Notes under the pieces: model-generated
The model's input: only the letters and a program-made list of their open reading frames with translations
The model's database searches: none
Told to the model about the DNA's origin: nothing
Shown here: piece by piece, positions 54,644 to 63,274 of the stretch
Layout: each line of letters begins with the position of its first letter
How positions within the stretch are numbered: the stretch's first letter is position 1
Source of the DNA: Silicimonas sp.
GTDB lineage: Bacteria > Pseudomonadota > Alphaproteobacteria > Rhodobacterales > Rhodobacteraceae
DNA length: 64,000 nucleotides
Reading direction: 5' to 3'
NCBI GenBank assembly: GCA_022826205.1
Contig: JAJDVJ010000002.1
Coordinates: 1-64,000, forward strand
Position numbers and translations under genes: made by a program

Positions 54644-57600
54644 ATGGACAAGACCTTTGACGCCCACGAAGCCGAATCCCGCATCTATGCGGCGTGGGAG
54701 AATGCGGGGGCCTTCAAGGCGGGCGCCAATGCGCGGCCCGGTGCCGAACCGTTCTGCATCATGATCCCGCCGCCCAACGTGACCGGCGTCCTCCACATGG
54801 GTCACGCCTTCAACAACACACTCCAGGACATTCTCGTCCGCTGGCACAGGATGCGGGGCTTCGACACGCTTTGGCAGCCCGGACAGGATCACGCCGGCAT
54901 CGCCACCCAGATGGTTGTCGAACGCATGCTGTCCGTGACAGGCCAGCCGTCACGGCGCGAAATGGGCCGCGAGGCATTCACCAGAAAGGTCTGGGAATGG
55001 AAGGAAGAATCCGGCGGAACCATCATCGAGCAACTCAAGCGCCTCGGCGCTAGCTGCGACTGGTCCCGAAACGCATTCACCATGTCGGGCGCGCCGGATG
55101 CACCCGCCAGCGAAGAGGGCAACTTCCATGACGCCGTCATTCGCGCCTTCGTAAAGATGCATGAAGACGGCCTCATCTACCGAGGCAAGCGCCTGGTCAA
55201 CTGGGACCCGCATTTCGAGACCGCGATCTCGGACCTCGAGGTAGAGAACATCGAGGTCGATGGCCACATGTGGTACTTCAAGTACCCGCTCGCAGGAAAT
55301 GCGACCTACGAGTACGTCGAGAAGGATGAAGACGGGAACGTAACCCTGCGCGAGACCCGGAACTACATCTCGATCGCGACCACGCGGCCCGATACCATGC
55401 TCGGCGACGGCGCGGTCGCGGTTCACCCTTCGGACGAGCGATATGCGCCAATCGTCGGAAAGCTCTGCGAAATCCCTGTCGGCCCGAAGGATCACCGCCG
55501 CCTGATCCCCATCATCACGGATCCGTACCCGGATCCCGAGTTCGGTTCCGGCGCGGTCAAGATCACCGGCGCCCATGACTTCAACGATTATGTTGTTGCC
55601 CGGCGCGGCAACATTCCCTTGTACCGCCTAATGGACACCAAGGGGCAAATGCGAAGTGACGGCACCCCATATGCCGAGGCCGCAGCGATCGCGATCAACG
55701 TTGCCGAGGGCAAGGAGAACCTATCAGAAGCCGACGCGGACGCGATCAATCTCGTCCCGGACGACCTGCGCGGACTTGACCGGTTCGAGGCGCGCAGCAA
55801 GGTCGTCGAACAGATTACCGCCGAAGGGCTCGCGGTCATGACCGTTGCAAGCGACTCGCGCCTTGGCAAGCAGCCATCGACGGGTGACGCGGGCGATGGA
55901 ACCCCCGCCCCTCTCGTGGAAGCCAGGAAGATCATGCAGCCGTTCGGTGACCGTTCAAAGGTCGTCATCGAGCCCATGCTGACCGACCAGTGGTTCGTCG
56001 ACACGGCGAAGATCGTCGACCCAGCCCTGGAAGCTGTTCGCGACGGCACGACGGAAATCCTGCCTGAGCAGCACAAGAAGGTCTATTTCAACTGGCTGAC
56101 GAGCATCGAGCCGTGGTGCATTTCCCGCCAGCTCTGGTGGGGTCACCAGATTCCGGTCTGGTACGGCCCGAAGCTCAAGGACGGCATGCCAATCGCGACT
56201 GAATTCGAGGCCTTCTGCGCGGCCGACGAGGCCGGTGCCGTTGCGCTGGCCAAAGCGTTCTATTCCGCGGAGGTGGCGGTCGTCGCCGACGCCACGGCAT
56301 ACGACGAGGCAATTTCGGATAGCACGGCAATGGCAGCGTCCGGCAATGACTGGACTGCACCGCTCTACCGTGACCCCGACGTGCTGGACACCTGGTTCTC
56401 CTCCGGGCTCTGGCCCATCGGCACTCTCGGCTGGCCCGACAAGACTGCTGAACTCGAGAGATACTTCCCGACCAGCGTTCTGGTCACCGGCTTTGACATC
56501 ATTTTCTTCTGGGTCGCGCGCATGATGATGATGCAGTACGCGATGGTCGGTGCCCGCCCGTTCGACACCGTCTACGTCCATGCTCTCGTGCGCGACGCGG
56601 CGGGCAACAAGATGTCGAAATCCTTGGGCAATGTCATCGACCCGATCGAGCTGGTCGACAAGTTCGGCGCCGACGCTGTCCGCTTCACGCTCACTTCCAT
56701 GGCCGCCATGGGTCGAGACCTCAAGCTCTCGGAGAGCCGCGTCGCCGGATACCGCAACTTCACGACCAAGCTTTGGAACGCGGCCCGGTTTGCGGAATTG
56801 AATGGAGTCTTCGAGGTTGAGGAAAGGACCCCGGACGCCACGCAGACGGTCAACAAGTGGATAATTGGCGAGCTCGCAAAGACGCGCATCGCCGTCGACG
56901 AGGCGTTGGGCGGATTTCGCTTCAATGATGCCGCGAACGCGCTCTACACGTTTGTTTGGGGTACGTTCTGCGACTGGTTCGTCGAGTTCTCGAAGCCGCT
57001 GTTCGACACGGAACATGCCGAGGAAACGCGACGCACCATGGCTTGGCTGCTTGATCAGACCCTGATCCTGCTCCATCCGTTCATGCCGTTCATCACCGAG
57101 GAGCTATGGGCGCTTTCGGCACCGACGCGCAAGAAATTGCTCGTTCATGCGGATTGGGCGACCTGTGGCGAAGAACTCGTCGACGCCGCGGCAAAGACGG
57201 AAATCGGATGGGTCATCGACCTCATCGAGAAGGTTCGCTCGGTCCGAGGTGAAATGAACGTTCCGGCGGGAACGAAGACTCCGCTGCTCAAGCTGTCGCT
57301 TGATGCGGCAGGCGAGACGGCTTGGACAAACAACGAGTCCATGATCTTGCGTCAGGCGCGCATCGAGGCCCTGACTGACTCGGAATCGGCTCCCAAGGGA
57401 TCTGCCACGATTGCCGCGCTTGGCGGCACTTTCGCATTGCCGCTCGAGGGATTGATCGACGTTGCGGTCGAGCGGGCACGGCTCGAAAAGACGGTCGGCA
57501 AGCTCGAATTGGAGTTCGCGGGGCTTCAGGGCCGCCTGGACAACAGGAAATTTCGCGAGAATGCAGCCGAAGACGTGATTGCCGAGACCGAGGAAGCGGC

Positions 57601-57667
57601 GTCACTGAAGGCCGAAGAGCTTGGCCGGCTCAGGACTGCGCTAGGTCGGATCGAGGAACTCGACTGA
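54644..57667 (+). CDS. valS: valyl-tRNA synthetase
   Basis: The 1007-residue class Ia aminoacyl-tRNA synthetase charges tRNA-Val. The HIGH-equivalent is [15 protein letters not shown] near the N terminus and the KMSKS motif is [10 protein letters not shown]. An editing domain separates them, and a C-terminal coiled coil includes [26 protein letters not shown] precedes the ATG. Length is a little above E. coli ValS (951), the excess lying in the catalytic/editing middle. Two tRNA-Val genes are about 27 kb away in this window. Confidence 0.97.
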   Translation: MDKTFDAHEAESRIYAAWENAGAFKAGANARPGAEPFCIMIPPPNVTGVLHMGHAFNNTLQDILVRWHRMRGFDTLWQPGQDHAGIATQMVVERMLSVTGQPSRREMGREAFTRKVWEWKEESGGTIIEQLKRLGASCDWSRNAFTMSGAPDAPASEEGNFHDAVIRAFVKMHEDGLIYRGKRLVNWDPHFETAISDLEVENIEVDGHMWYFKYPLAGNATYEYVEKDEDGNVTLRETRNYISIATTRPDTMLGDGAVAVHPSDERYAPIVGKLCEIPVGPKDHRRLIPIITDPYPDPEFGSGAVKITGAHDFNDYVVARRGNIPLYRLMDTKGQMRSDGTPYAEAAAIAINVAEGKENLSEADADAINLVPDDLRGLDRFEARSKVVEQITAEGLAVMTVASDSRLGKQPSTGDAGDGTPAPLVEARKIMQPFGDRSKVVIEPMLTDQWFVDTAKIVDPALEAVRDGTTEILPEQHKKVYFNWLTSIEPWCISRQLWWGHQIPVWYGPKLKDGMPIATEFEAFCAADEAGAVALAKAFYSAEVAVVADATAYDEAISDSTAMAASGNDWTAPLYRDPDVLDTWFSSGLWPIGTLGWPDKTAELERYFPTSVLVTGFDIIFFWVARMMMMQYAMVGARPFDTVYVHALVRDAAGNKMSKSLGNVIDPIELVDKFGADAVRFTLTSMAAMGRDLKLSESRVAGYRNFTTKLWNAARFAELNGVFEVEERTPDATQTVNKWIIGELAKTRIAVDEALGGFRFNDAANALYTFVWGTFCDWFVEFSKPLFDTEHAEETRRTMAWLLDQTLILLHPFMPFITEELWALSAPTRKKLLVHADWATCGEELVDAAAKTEIGWVIDLIEKVRSVRGEMNVPAGTKTPLLKLSLDAAGETAWTNNESMILRQARIEALTDSESAPKGSATIAALGGTFALPLEGLIDVAVERARLEKTVGKLELEFAGLQGRLDNRKFRENAAEDVIAETEEAASLKAEELGRLRTALGRIEELD

Positions 57668-57731
57668 AATCCTTGCCGTCTCGTCGGTTTCTAGCAGCCA
57701 TTCTTCTCACCAACTCAATCAGCGGACCAAA

Positions 57732-58295
57732 CTAAAACCCGTCTGCCGACCGCAGCGCTGCGATGTACCGCGCGCGATAGTCGCTGTCGGCGATCAGTGT
57801 ACCGCCTCCTGACCAATCGAGGAAAAGGTCGGGATCAATTGTGGCCAGATATGCATCGGCCATGATTCGCGCCCAGCGTCCGTTTCCGTTCGCAAAGGGG
57901 TGGACCCAGACCAGTTTGTGGTGGAAGCGTGCAGTAGCTTCGAGCGGTTCGTAGGTGCCGTTCTCGCGCCAGTACCGGGCGTCGTCGAGGCACGTGCGCA
58001 TCTCGGTTGAAATGTGCCAGACCGATACGCCAATGTTCTTCTCGGCTTGCCTGTAGGTGCCTGCCCAGTCCCAAACCTTGCCGAGCAGGCGCCTATGGAC
58101 CTCACGCGCGGCATCGTCGGTCAGGACATCGAAGGACTTCGGACGCCGCTCCAGCCAGGTCAACCCCTCGATGATGTTATCGCCCTCCAGTTCGTTCAAC
58201 TCGCCGCGCGCGGAAATGTGCTTGCTCTTGAGACCTTGCAGCTCGTCAGGCGTGAGTGGGGTCGCGTCGGTGGGTTCGTGCAGTTCGATGGTCAC
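57732..58295 (-). CDS. Fic-domain protein, mobile mystery protein B
   Basis: The 187-residue protein has the Fic catalytic loop HPFANGNGR (H132-R140) that transfers AMP or a related group to a target hydroxyl. The surrounding pattern (ARGELNELEGDNI, KVWDWAGTYR, KNIGV, RFHHKLVWVHPF) is what I recall of the mobile mystery protein B family. The residues around 26-36 may hold an inhibitory glutamate. Its ATG overlaps the stop of the XRE partner gene by 4 bp. Together they look like a toxin-antitoxin-type module. Confidence 0.82.
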   Translation of the reverse strand: MTIELHEPTDATPLTPDELQGLKSKHISARGELNELEGDNIIEGLTWLERRPKSFDVLTDDAAREVHRRLLGKVWDWAGTYRQAEKNIGVSVWHISTEMRTCLDDARYWRENGTYEPLEATARFHHKLVWVHPFANGNGRWARIMADAYLATIDPDLFLDWSGGGTLIADSDYRARYIAALRSADGF

Positions 58296-58753
58296 TTCCA
58301 GAGATCCCTCGGCATTTCCCGCGCGAATTCGTTCGCCAACTCCTCGATCACTTCCTCCTGGCTGCGCAAGCCCTCGGTCTGCTCTTCCAGGGCCATATGC
58401 GCACGCGTGCGCTGGACGATACGTCTGGCCTTCTTGCGGGCCTGGGACATGACGATCTCCTTGACCGGACCCTCGCGTGGGATAATCGCGTAGACGAGCT
58501 TGCCGCCCATGGCCTCGGCCGTCTTTTCGAGCTGGTTCAGCGAGATGGTTCCCGCCCGTTCATTCTGGACGGAACTGTAGACGCTGTTGCGGGACACACC
58601 CAACCGTTCGGCAAGAGCGGAAGCGCCAATGCCGATGGCTTCTTGAAAGGTCATGATCCAGCCACCCACTGGCTTGACGAACGCCTGGGTCGCTTGGGTG
58701 GCTTGATTGATCTTTTCTTCGGCCTGCCGTTGTTTTGTGCGTGAGACGGACAT
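58292..58753 (-). CDS. XRE-type regulator, mobile mystery protein A
   Basis: The 153-residue protein has a helix-turn-helix of Cro/C1 type (about 44-100: ASALAERLGVSRNSVYSSVQNERAGTISLNQLEKTAEAMGGKLVYAII) and a KPVGGWI segment just before it. The C-terminal tail is helical and charged. The match is to mobile mystery protein A, usually paired with the Fic protein encoded next. It is the first gene of the pair and presumably represses its own promoter. An inverted repeat between the -10 and the ATG is a plausible operator. Confidence 0.8.
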   Translation of the reverse strand: MSVSRTKQRQAEEKINQATQATQAFVKPVGGWIMTFQEAIGIGASALAERLGVSRNSVYSSVQNERAGTISLNQLEKTAEAMGGKLVYAIIPREGPVKEIVMSQARKKARRIVQRTRAHMALEEQTEGLRSQEEVIEELANEFAREMPRDLWK

Positions 58754-58761
58754 TTGCCAAC

Positions 58762-58777
58762 CTATGGATCTGCATAG
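58762..58777. promoter_or_regulatory. putative operator of the XRE/Fic operon
   Basis: CTATG (58762-58766) and CATAG (58773-58777) form an imperfectly short inverted repeat with a six-base centre, lying just upstream of the XRE ATG and downstream of the predicted -10. Binding by the encoded XRE protein is inferred only from position. Confidence 0.3.
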
Positions 58778-58797
58778 TGGAGTTATTTTGTAATGTT

Positions 58798-58826
58798 CTA
58801 ATATGGCAAAACTGAGAAAAATGCAA
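58798..58826 (-). promoter_or_regulatory. promoter of the XRE/Fic operon
   Basis: On the minus strand, TTGCAT (58826-58821) is followed after exactly 17 bp by TATTAG (58803-58798), a reasonable sigma-70-type pair ending about 45 bp before the XRE ATG. The surrounding 100 bp is markedly AT-rich compared with the rest of the window. Confidence 0.5.
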
Positions 58827-59123
58827 TATTATCGAATGTCATTTTTGATAATTTTGCTAAACTGTGCTATGGCACAAGTTGCCAGGCATGCCCGTCACGC
58901 AAGTTCACGATTCAACGTCGCCACCCGAGCATCCGCTGTCTTGGCTCCGAGAGTTTCCGAGACGCCGACAGCATCATCGATGACTTGCGCATCTTGCATC
59001 CAGCGCTGCAAGGATTGCGTTGCGGCCACTCCGCGTCTCGAAATGCGCGTCGTTGCAATCCGCGGGACGGAACTTACGCGATGTTTCCGGATTGTTCAAA
59101 GCCCCAAATGTTGCGTAAGTTCC
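58827..59123. other. non-coding stretch left of the Gfo/Idh operon end
   Basis: About 300 bp with no recognisable gene. The first 60 bp are AT-rich (the upstream part of the XRE promoter region). The last 55 bp hold the inverted repeat described separately. In between the DNA is GC-rich without a convincing frame. Confidence 0.45.
59069..59123. repeat. 11-bp perfect inverted repeat ending at an operon 3' end
   Basis: GGAACTTACGC (59069-59079) and GCGTAAGTTCC (59113-59123) are exact inverted copies with 33 bases between. The right arm abuts the stop codon of the Gfo/Idh gene. The layout resembles terminal inverted repeats of a tiny element or a long-loop terminator. It has no T-run. Confidence 0.45.
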
Positions 59124-60242
59124 TCAATCATAGAGCAGCCTGCGCACCTCTTCGGGCCTGATTTCCTTGCCTGACTTTCGCGACTCGATGGCTGCGAAGG
59201 TCAAGGCGAGCGTCGCCAAGTTTCCGGATGCGGAGTTGTCCGGAGTGCGCCCGTCCTCGATGGCGCAGAGCAACTCGCCCATTGCGCCGCGAAAACCGTC
59301 ATTGAACCACGTTCCCTCGAGGCGCGGCCTCGCAATGCCGTCGGCGGTGGTCAGCAACACCGACTGGGTACCGAGATCGGGCCCATCGGACACGAGGCTG
59401 CCGCTTGTCCCGGCAACAAATGTCGTGTCACGCGCCCCATGTGGCGCGCCGCCGTCAAAGACCAAGCTCGCCTGCCCGCCCTCCATCCGCACCAGTGCCT
59501 GTGCCAGAAGCGGCATCTTGTTCGCCTGACCGCGCGCCATGGCCGCCGTTGCAAAGACGCTCCCGACTCGCTCGCCTGCGAGAGAGGCCACGAAGTCGAA
59601 CCAATGCACGCCGAAATCGAAGAGCACGAGATCCCCAACTTCGTCAAACGGCGTCCCGGCCGTCCAGCCGTGGTCCCAGTGGATACTGACATGAACGGTA
59701 AGAACGTCGCCGATCAGCCCGGCGCGAACCGCTTCGCGCATCCAGGCCATATGAGGGGACCAGCGTCCGTTCTGATTCACCGCCAGCTTGACACCGTGAT
59801 CCTCCGCCAATTTCACGAGGCGTTGCCCTTCATCCAGATCGGTCACGAAGGGCTTTTGGCTCAGCACGTGCTTGCCGGCTCCAAGCGCGGCCTCAATGAT
59901 CGGCGTTCTGTGTTCCGGGTGCAACGTCACGTCGATCACGTCGATGCTGTCGTCGGCCACGATCTTCCGCCAGTCGTCCTCAACAGACGCCTTGGGGCAG
60001 AATTCGGCCGCCCGCTCCTCGGCCTTGCTGCGCGTCCGGTTCCAGAGCGCGGCAACCTCCCAGCCCGCGGTCCTGTAGGCATCCAAATGGCTTGCGGATA
60101 TCCCGCCGGTCCCGATCATGCCGATCCGGGGCCGATAGGATCTCGGCATTGGCGGGTGGTATGGCACGTCCGGCGCCGCGACTTCCTCAAGTACCTTTGA
60201 CTTCAAGGCATATGTGTCGGTGTCAATCGGCCCCTCGGTCAT
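59124..60242 (-). CDS. Gfo/Idh/MocA-family oxidoreductase
   Basis: The 372-residue protein has an N-terminal Rossmann fold with IGMIGTGGISASHLDAYRTAGW, then DVIDVTLHPEHRTPII and the family lysine region SQKPFVTDL, giving NAD(P)-dependent sugar or inositol dehydrogenase activity. H in FGVHWFDFVASL is the usual later active-site part. It is the last gene of a five-gene operon with a ribose-type ABC importer. Its start overlaps the stop of the preceding oxidoreductase gene by 4 bp. Substrate unknown. Confidence 0.85.
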   Translation of the reverse strand: MTEGPIDTDTYALKSKVLEEVAAPDVPYHPPMPRSYRPRIGMIGTGGISASHLDAYRTAGWEVAALWNRTRSKAEERAAEFCPKASVEDDWRKIVADDSIDVIDVTLHPEHRTPIIEAALGAGKHVLSQKPFVTDLDEGQRLVKLAEDHGVKLAVNQNGRWSPHMAWMREAVRAGLIGDVLTVHVSIHWDHGWTAGTPFDEVGDLVLFDFGVHWFDFVASLAGERVGSVFATAAMARGQANKMPLLAQALVRMEGGQASLVFDGGAPHGARDTTFVAGTSGSLVSDGPDLGTQSVLLTTADGIARPRLEGTWFNDGFRGAMGELLCAIEDGRTPDNSASGNLATLALTFAAIESRKSGKEIRPEEVRRLLYD

Positions 60243-61315
60243 GGCAGCAGCTCAAGTGTCTGTTTTCTGGCTGCGGACTGGACTGCGGTATCAACGATCC
60301 GCTGCGCGGTCAGGCACAGGGTGGGATCAAGCGGGCCTTCGACAGGCAAGTTTCCGGCAGTGCGGTGAACCGCGTATTCGATGGCATTGCGCTCCCCCTC
60401 CTTTAGCGGTTCGGCGGGAATTTCGTGCGGCTCAGGCTGCTCTCGGGTCTGGACGGTGACATGGCTCGCATAGTCCGGAGAGGCGATTGTGCCGTCGCTG
60501 CCAACGAAGGTGAAGCCGCACACCGGCTGCGGCTGGATTGTCCACGGGTCGGTAAACGTTCCCCAGCGCGTCTCCATCCGCGAAAGGCCGGTGGCGTAGC
60601 GGCAAACGGCTATGGCGTGCTGGTCGACTTCGATGCCGGGCGTTTCGTCGACAGTGCAAGTCACTTCGAGGGGCGCCGCCCCGCCCATGTACCATGTGCC
60701 AAGCGTTGCGCCGTAACCGAGATAGTCCAGAAGCGATCCGCCGCCGGACGCCTTCTTGTACCACCAGGACGTCGGCTTCTGTCGCTCGACATCTTCCGGG
60801 CTGACCTCGACCTTGTCGGCGAGGTGGTAGAGCGGACCGCGATTGCCGTCGTAGAAATGCACCTCCAGCAGCTTGCCGATCCGGCCTTCGTCGATCAGGC
60901 GTTTGGCGGTCACATGACTTTCGACCCACCTGAGCGGCCAGTTGATGATCAATTGGCGGCCAGTGCCGGTCATGGCTCGCATCATTCGGCGAGCGTCGGC
61001 CGCGGAAGCGGCAAAAGGCTTCTCCACAAATACATGGAGGTCATGAGGTGCCAGCCGCTCGGTGAAATCTGCGTGTTCCGCGGTTGCCGCGCAAAGGATG
61101 GCCATGTCAAATGGGCCGGACGACATGCAGGCATCGAAATCGGTGAAGACGCGATCCTCGGGTATTCCGAATGCGTCGACCGCAGACTGCATCCTGGATC
61201 TGTCTGGATCGAATATGCCGGCGATCTCTGCATCAGCGTGTTCGTGCACCATCCGAAGCAAGTCGCCCATATGCATGTGGTCGAAGCTGATTCCGACGAT
61301 ACGAAACTTGGTCAT
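60239..61315 (-). CDS. Gfo/Idh/MocA-family oxidoreductase
   Basis: The 358-residue protein starts at MTKFRIVGISFDHMHMGDLL, preceded by AGGAGG at 6-7 bases, which sets the start at 61315 rather than 13 codons earlier. The glycine-rich Rossmann loop GISFDHMHMG lacks the usual GxGxxG spacing, and EKPFAASAADA is the family lysine region. WWYKKASGGGSLLDYLGYG is the later active-site segment with a glycine-rich loop. It is divergent in sequence from its neighbour, so the two probably act on successive oxidation levels of one substrate. Confidence 0.82.
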   Translation of the reverse strand: MTKFRIVGISFDHMHMGDLLRMVHEHADAEIAGIFDPDRSRMQSAVDAFGIPEDRVFTDFDACMSSGPFDMAILCAATAEHADFTERLAPHDLHVFVEKPFAASAADARRMMRAMTGTGRQLIINWPLRWVESHVTAKRLIDEGRIGKLLEVHFYDGNRGPLYHLADKVEVSPEDVERQKPTSWWYKKASGGGSLLDYLGYGATLGTWYMGGAAPLEVTCTVDETPGIEVDQHAIAVCRYATGLSRMETRWGTFTDPWTIQPQPVCGFTFVGSDGTIASPDYASHVTVQTREQPEPHEIPAEPLKEGERNAIEYAVHRTAGNLPVEGPLDPTLCLTAQRIVDTAVQSAARKQTLELLP

Positions 61316-61328
61316 TCGAACCTCCTGT

Positions 61329-62336
61329 CTATCGCGTGCCTGCGATCCTGACATGGATCGCGGTGACGGCTAGAATGATGAGACCAAAGAACGCGGTGCG
61401 CGCGCCCTCCGGCATCTGCAACAACGTCAGCATGGTATCGAGGACCCGCAGGATCAGGGCGCCGACGATGGCACCTGCATAGCTGCCTCGCCCGCCGAAG
61501 ATCGAGGTGCCCCCAATCACGGCCGCGGCCACCGAAGGCAGCAGGAGCGGGTTGGCCAGGCTGAGCGATGTCTGGCGGATCATGCCGAGATACAAGAGCC
61601 CAGCAATTGCCGCGATCAGGCCGGAAAGCGCGTATAGCGCCAGGTGAACCTGCCAAGCCCGAACGCCGGAAAGCTTGGTGGCGTTCTCGTTTGACCCCAG
61701 CGCAAACAACAGACGTCCGAACCCGGTGTAGCGCATCAGCCACAGGATGAATGCCGCGAACGGGACAAACAGGAACAGACCGTTCGGCATGCCGGCGGTT
61801 CGTCCGGTGCCCAGCATGACAAGAAAGCCCGGAATCTCTGATCCCGCATTGATGACCAGCCGCTGATAGACCTGCAGGCAACCTGTCGCGATCAGCCCGG
61901 TGCCGAGCGTCATGATCAATGGATGCACTCGCACGTGCCCGACACCGATGCCGTTTGCCAGCCCCACGACCAACCCTGACGCAAGCGCAACGAGAACCGC
62001 GGGACCGACACCCCAAAGCGTGCTGAGCGTCGCGCAAACAAAGGCCGATACGGTCGCCACGACGCCGACCGACAGATCGATGCCGGCAGTAAGCATCGTC
62101 AGAACCTGACAGGCTGCAAGCATTGCCAAGGGAATCGCGAACTTGATCAGGTTTCCGACCCAGAAGGTGGAAATCAGGCCGTCACGGCCTGCCCGTATCG
62201 GTGTCACGATCCCGGGCCGCATCACTTCGAGCACGACGATCATCAGAAACAGGACAATGAGGAGCGGAATGACCGGATTGTCTCGGAAGAGACGTCCGGC
62301 ACGCAGGAGGGGAGGGTCGGTGGTCGACGTGCTCAT
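61329..62336 (-). CDS. ribose-type ABC transporter permease (RbsC/BPD_transp_2)
   Basis: The 335-residue inner-membrane permease has the BPD_transp_2 family pattern. Segments are MLTAGIDLSVGVVATVSAFV, GLVVGLANGIGVGHVRVHPLIMTLGTG and the C-terminal AAAVIGGTSIFGGRGSYAGAIVGALIL. The chosen ATG at 62336 overlaps the stop of the next permease by 4 bp, which rules out a longer start. It is one of two permeases for one importer of sugar or polyol type. No substrate-binding gene is visible here; it probably lies beyond the window edge. Confidence 0.9.
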   Translation of the reverse strand: MSTSTTDPPLLRAGRLFRDNPVIPLLIVLFLMIVVLEVMRPGIVTPIRAGRDGLISTFWVGNLIKFAIPLAMLAACQVLTMLTAGIDLSVGVVATVSAFVCATLSTLWGVGPAVLVALASGLVVGLANGIGVGHVRVHPLIMTLGTGLIATGCLQVYQRLVINAGSEIPGFLVMLGTGRTAGMPNGLFLFVPFAAFILWLMRYTGFGRLLFALGSNENATKLSGVRAWQVHLALYALSGLIAAIAGLLYLGMIRQTSLSLANPLLLPSVAAAVIGGTSIFGGRGSYAGAIVGALILRVLDTMLTLLQMPEGARTAFFGLIILAVTAIHVRIAGTR

Positions 62337-63274
62337 TGCGATCCCCCTCTGCGAGTGACGGCGGTTCCGAGCATGACAACCGCGACCATGATCGTGCCTT
62401 CGATGATGGTGGTGACATTCGGATCGACAGCCAGCAATGTCAGGATTGTACGAATGATCCGAAGGATGAAGACGGCCAGGATCGGCCCCAGTAGCCCGCC
62501 CTTGCCGCCGCCAAGCACGACGCCGCCGAGCACCACGGCCGCGACGGAAGCCAGAAGGTAGGGTCCCGGCACCGGTTCGCCGATCCCGGTGAGCGCGGCA
62601 AGGCTCAGTCCGCCAAACGCGCAGAACAGCCCGCAGATGCCGTAGGCGCCGACCTTCGTCCACCCCACTGAGACGCCTGAACGAAATGCGGCCAGTTCAT
62701 CCGAACCGACTGCATAGATCGACAGTCCAAGCTTGGTGCGCCGGATCGGCACCCACACCAGCGCGACGCACAGCGCGGTTATCAGGAGCGCCTTCGGCAG
62801 GCCGTAGAAGAGGAAGCTGCCGCGAATGCCCGCCTCCAGCCAGTCCGCAACCGCCCCGCCCGGCGTTTCAAGGATCAGCAATGCGGCACCTTCCCACACG
62901 AACAGCATGGCGAGCGTCACCACAATGTCGGGCACGCGGGTCAGGACAATCAACGCACCGTTTATGGCACCCATCAGCAATCCTGCCGCGAGAACGATGA
63001 TGAGCGCCGGCACGCCCGCCATGCGTTCCATCAAGACCGCCGCGGTAACGGCGCAAACCGCCATCATTGAAGCAACCGAAAGGTCTATGCCACCGACAAT
63101 GACCACGACCGCCATGCCGGCAGTGGCAAAGGCAAAGGGAAGCGCCGCCCGTGCGACGCTCTCCAATCCGGACGCGCCGAAGGAAGGCTGAATGAGCTTG
63201 GTGACTGCCAGAAGCAGCACCAGCAGGACTGCGAGGCTCAGAACCCAGATGTGTTTCCTGACTGCGCGTGTCAC
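62333..63274 (-). CDS. ribose-type ABC transporter permease (RbsC/BPD_transp_2)
   Basis: The 313-residue permease, again of the BPD_transp_2 family, has VVVIVGGIDLSVASMMAVCAVTAAVL, GLLMGAINGALIVLTRVPDIVVTLAMLF and the C-terminal GGVVLGGGKGGLLGPILAVFILRIIRTILTLL. It probably pairs with the next gene as a heterodimer. The start codon is GTG at 63274, with its first base inside the stop of the ATPase gene (GTGA overlap). Confidence 0.9.
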   Translation of the reverse strand: MTRAVRKHIWVLSLAVLLVLLLAVTKLIQPSFGASGLESVARAALPFAFATAGMAVVVIVGGIDLSVASMMAVCAVTAAVLMERMAGVPALIIVLAAGLLMGAINGALIVLTRVPDIVVTLAMLFVWEGAALLILETPGGAVADWLEAGIRGSFLFYGLPKALLITALCVALVWVPIRRTKLGLSIYAVGSDELAAFRSGVSVGWTKVGAYGICGLFCAFGGLSLAALTGIGEPVPGPYLLASVAAVVLGGVVLGGGKGGLLGPILAVFILRIIRTILTLLAVDPNVTTIIEGTIMVAVVMLGTAVTRRGGSQ

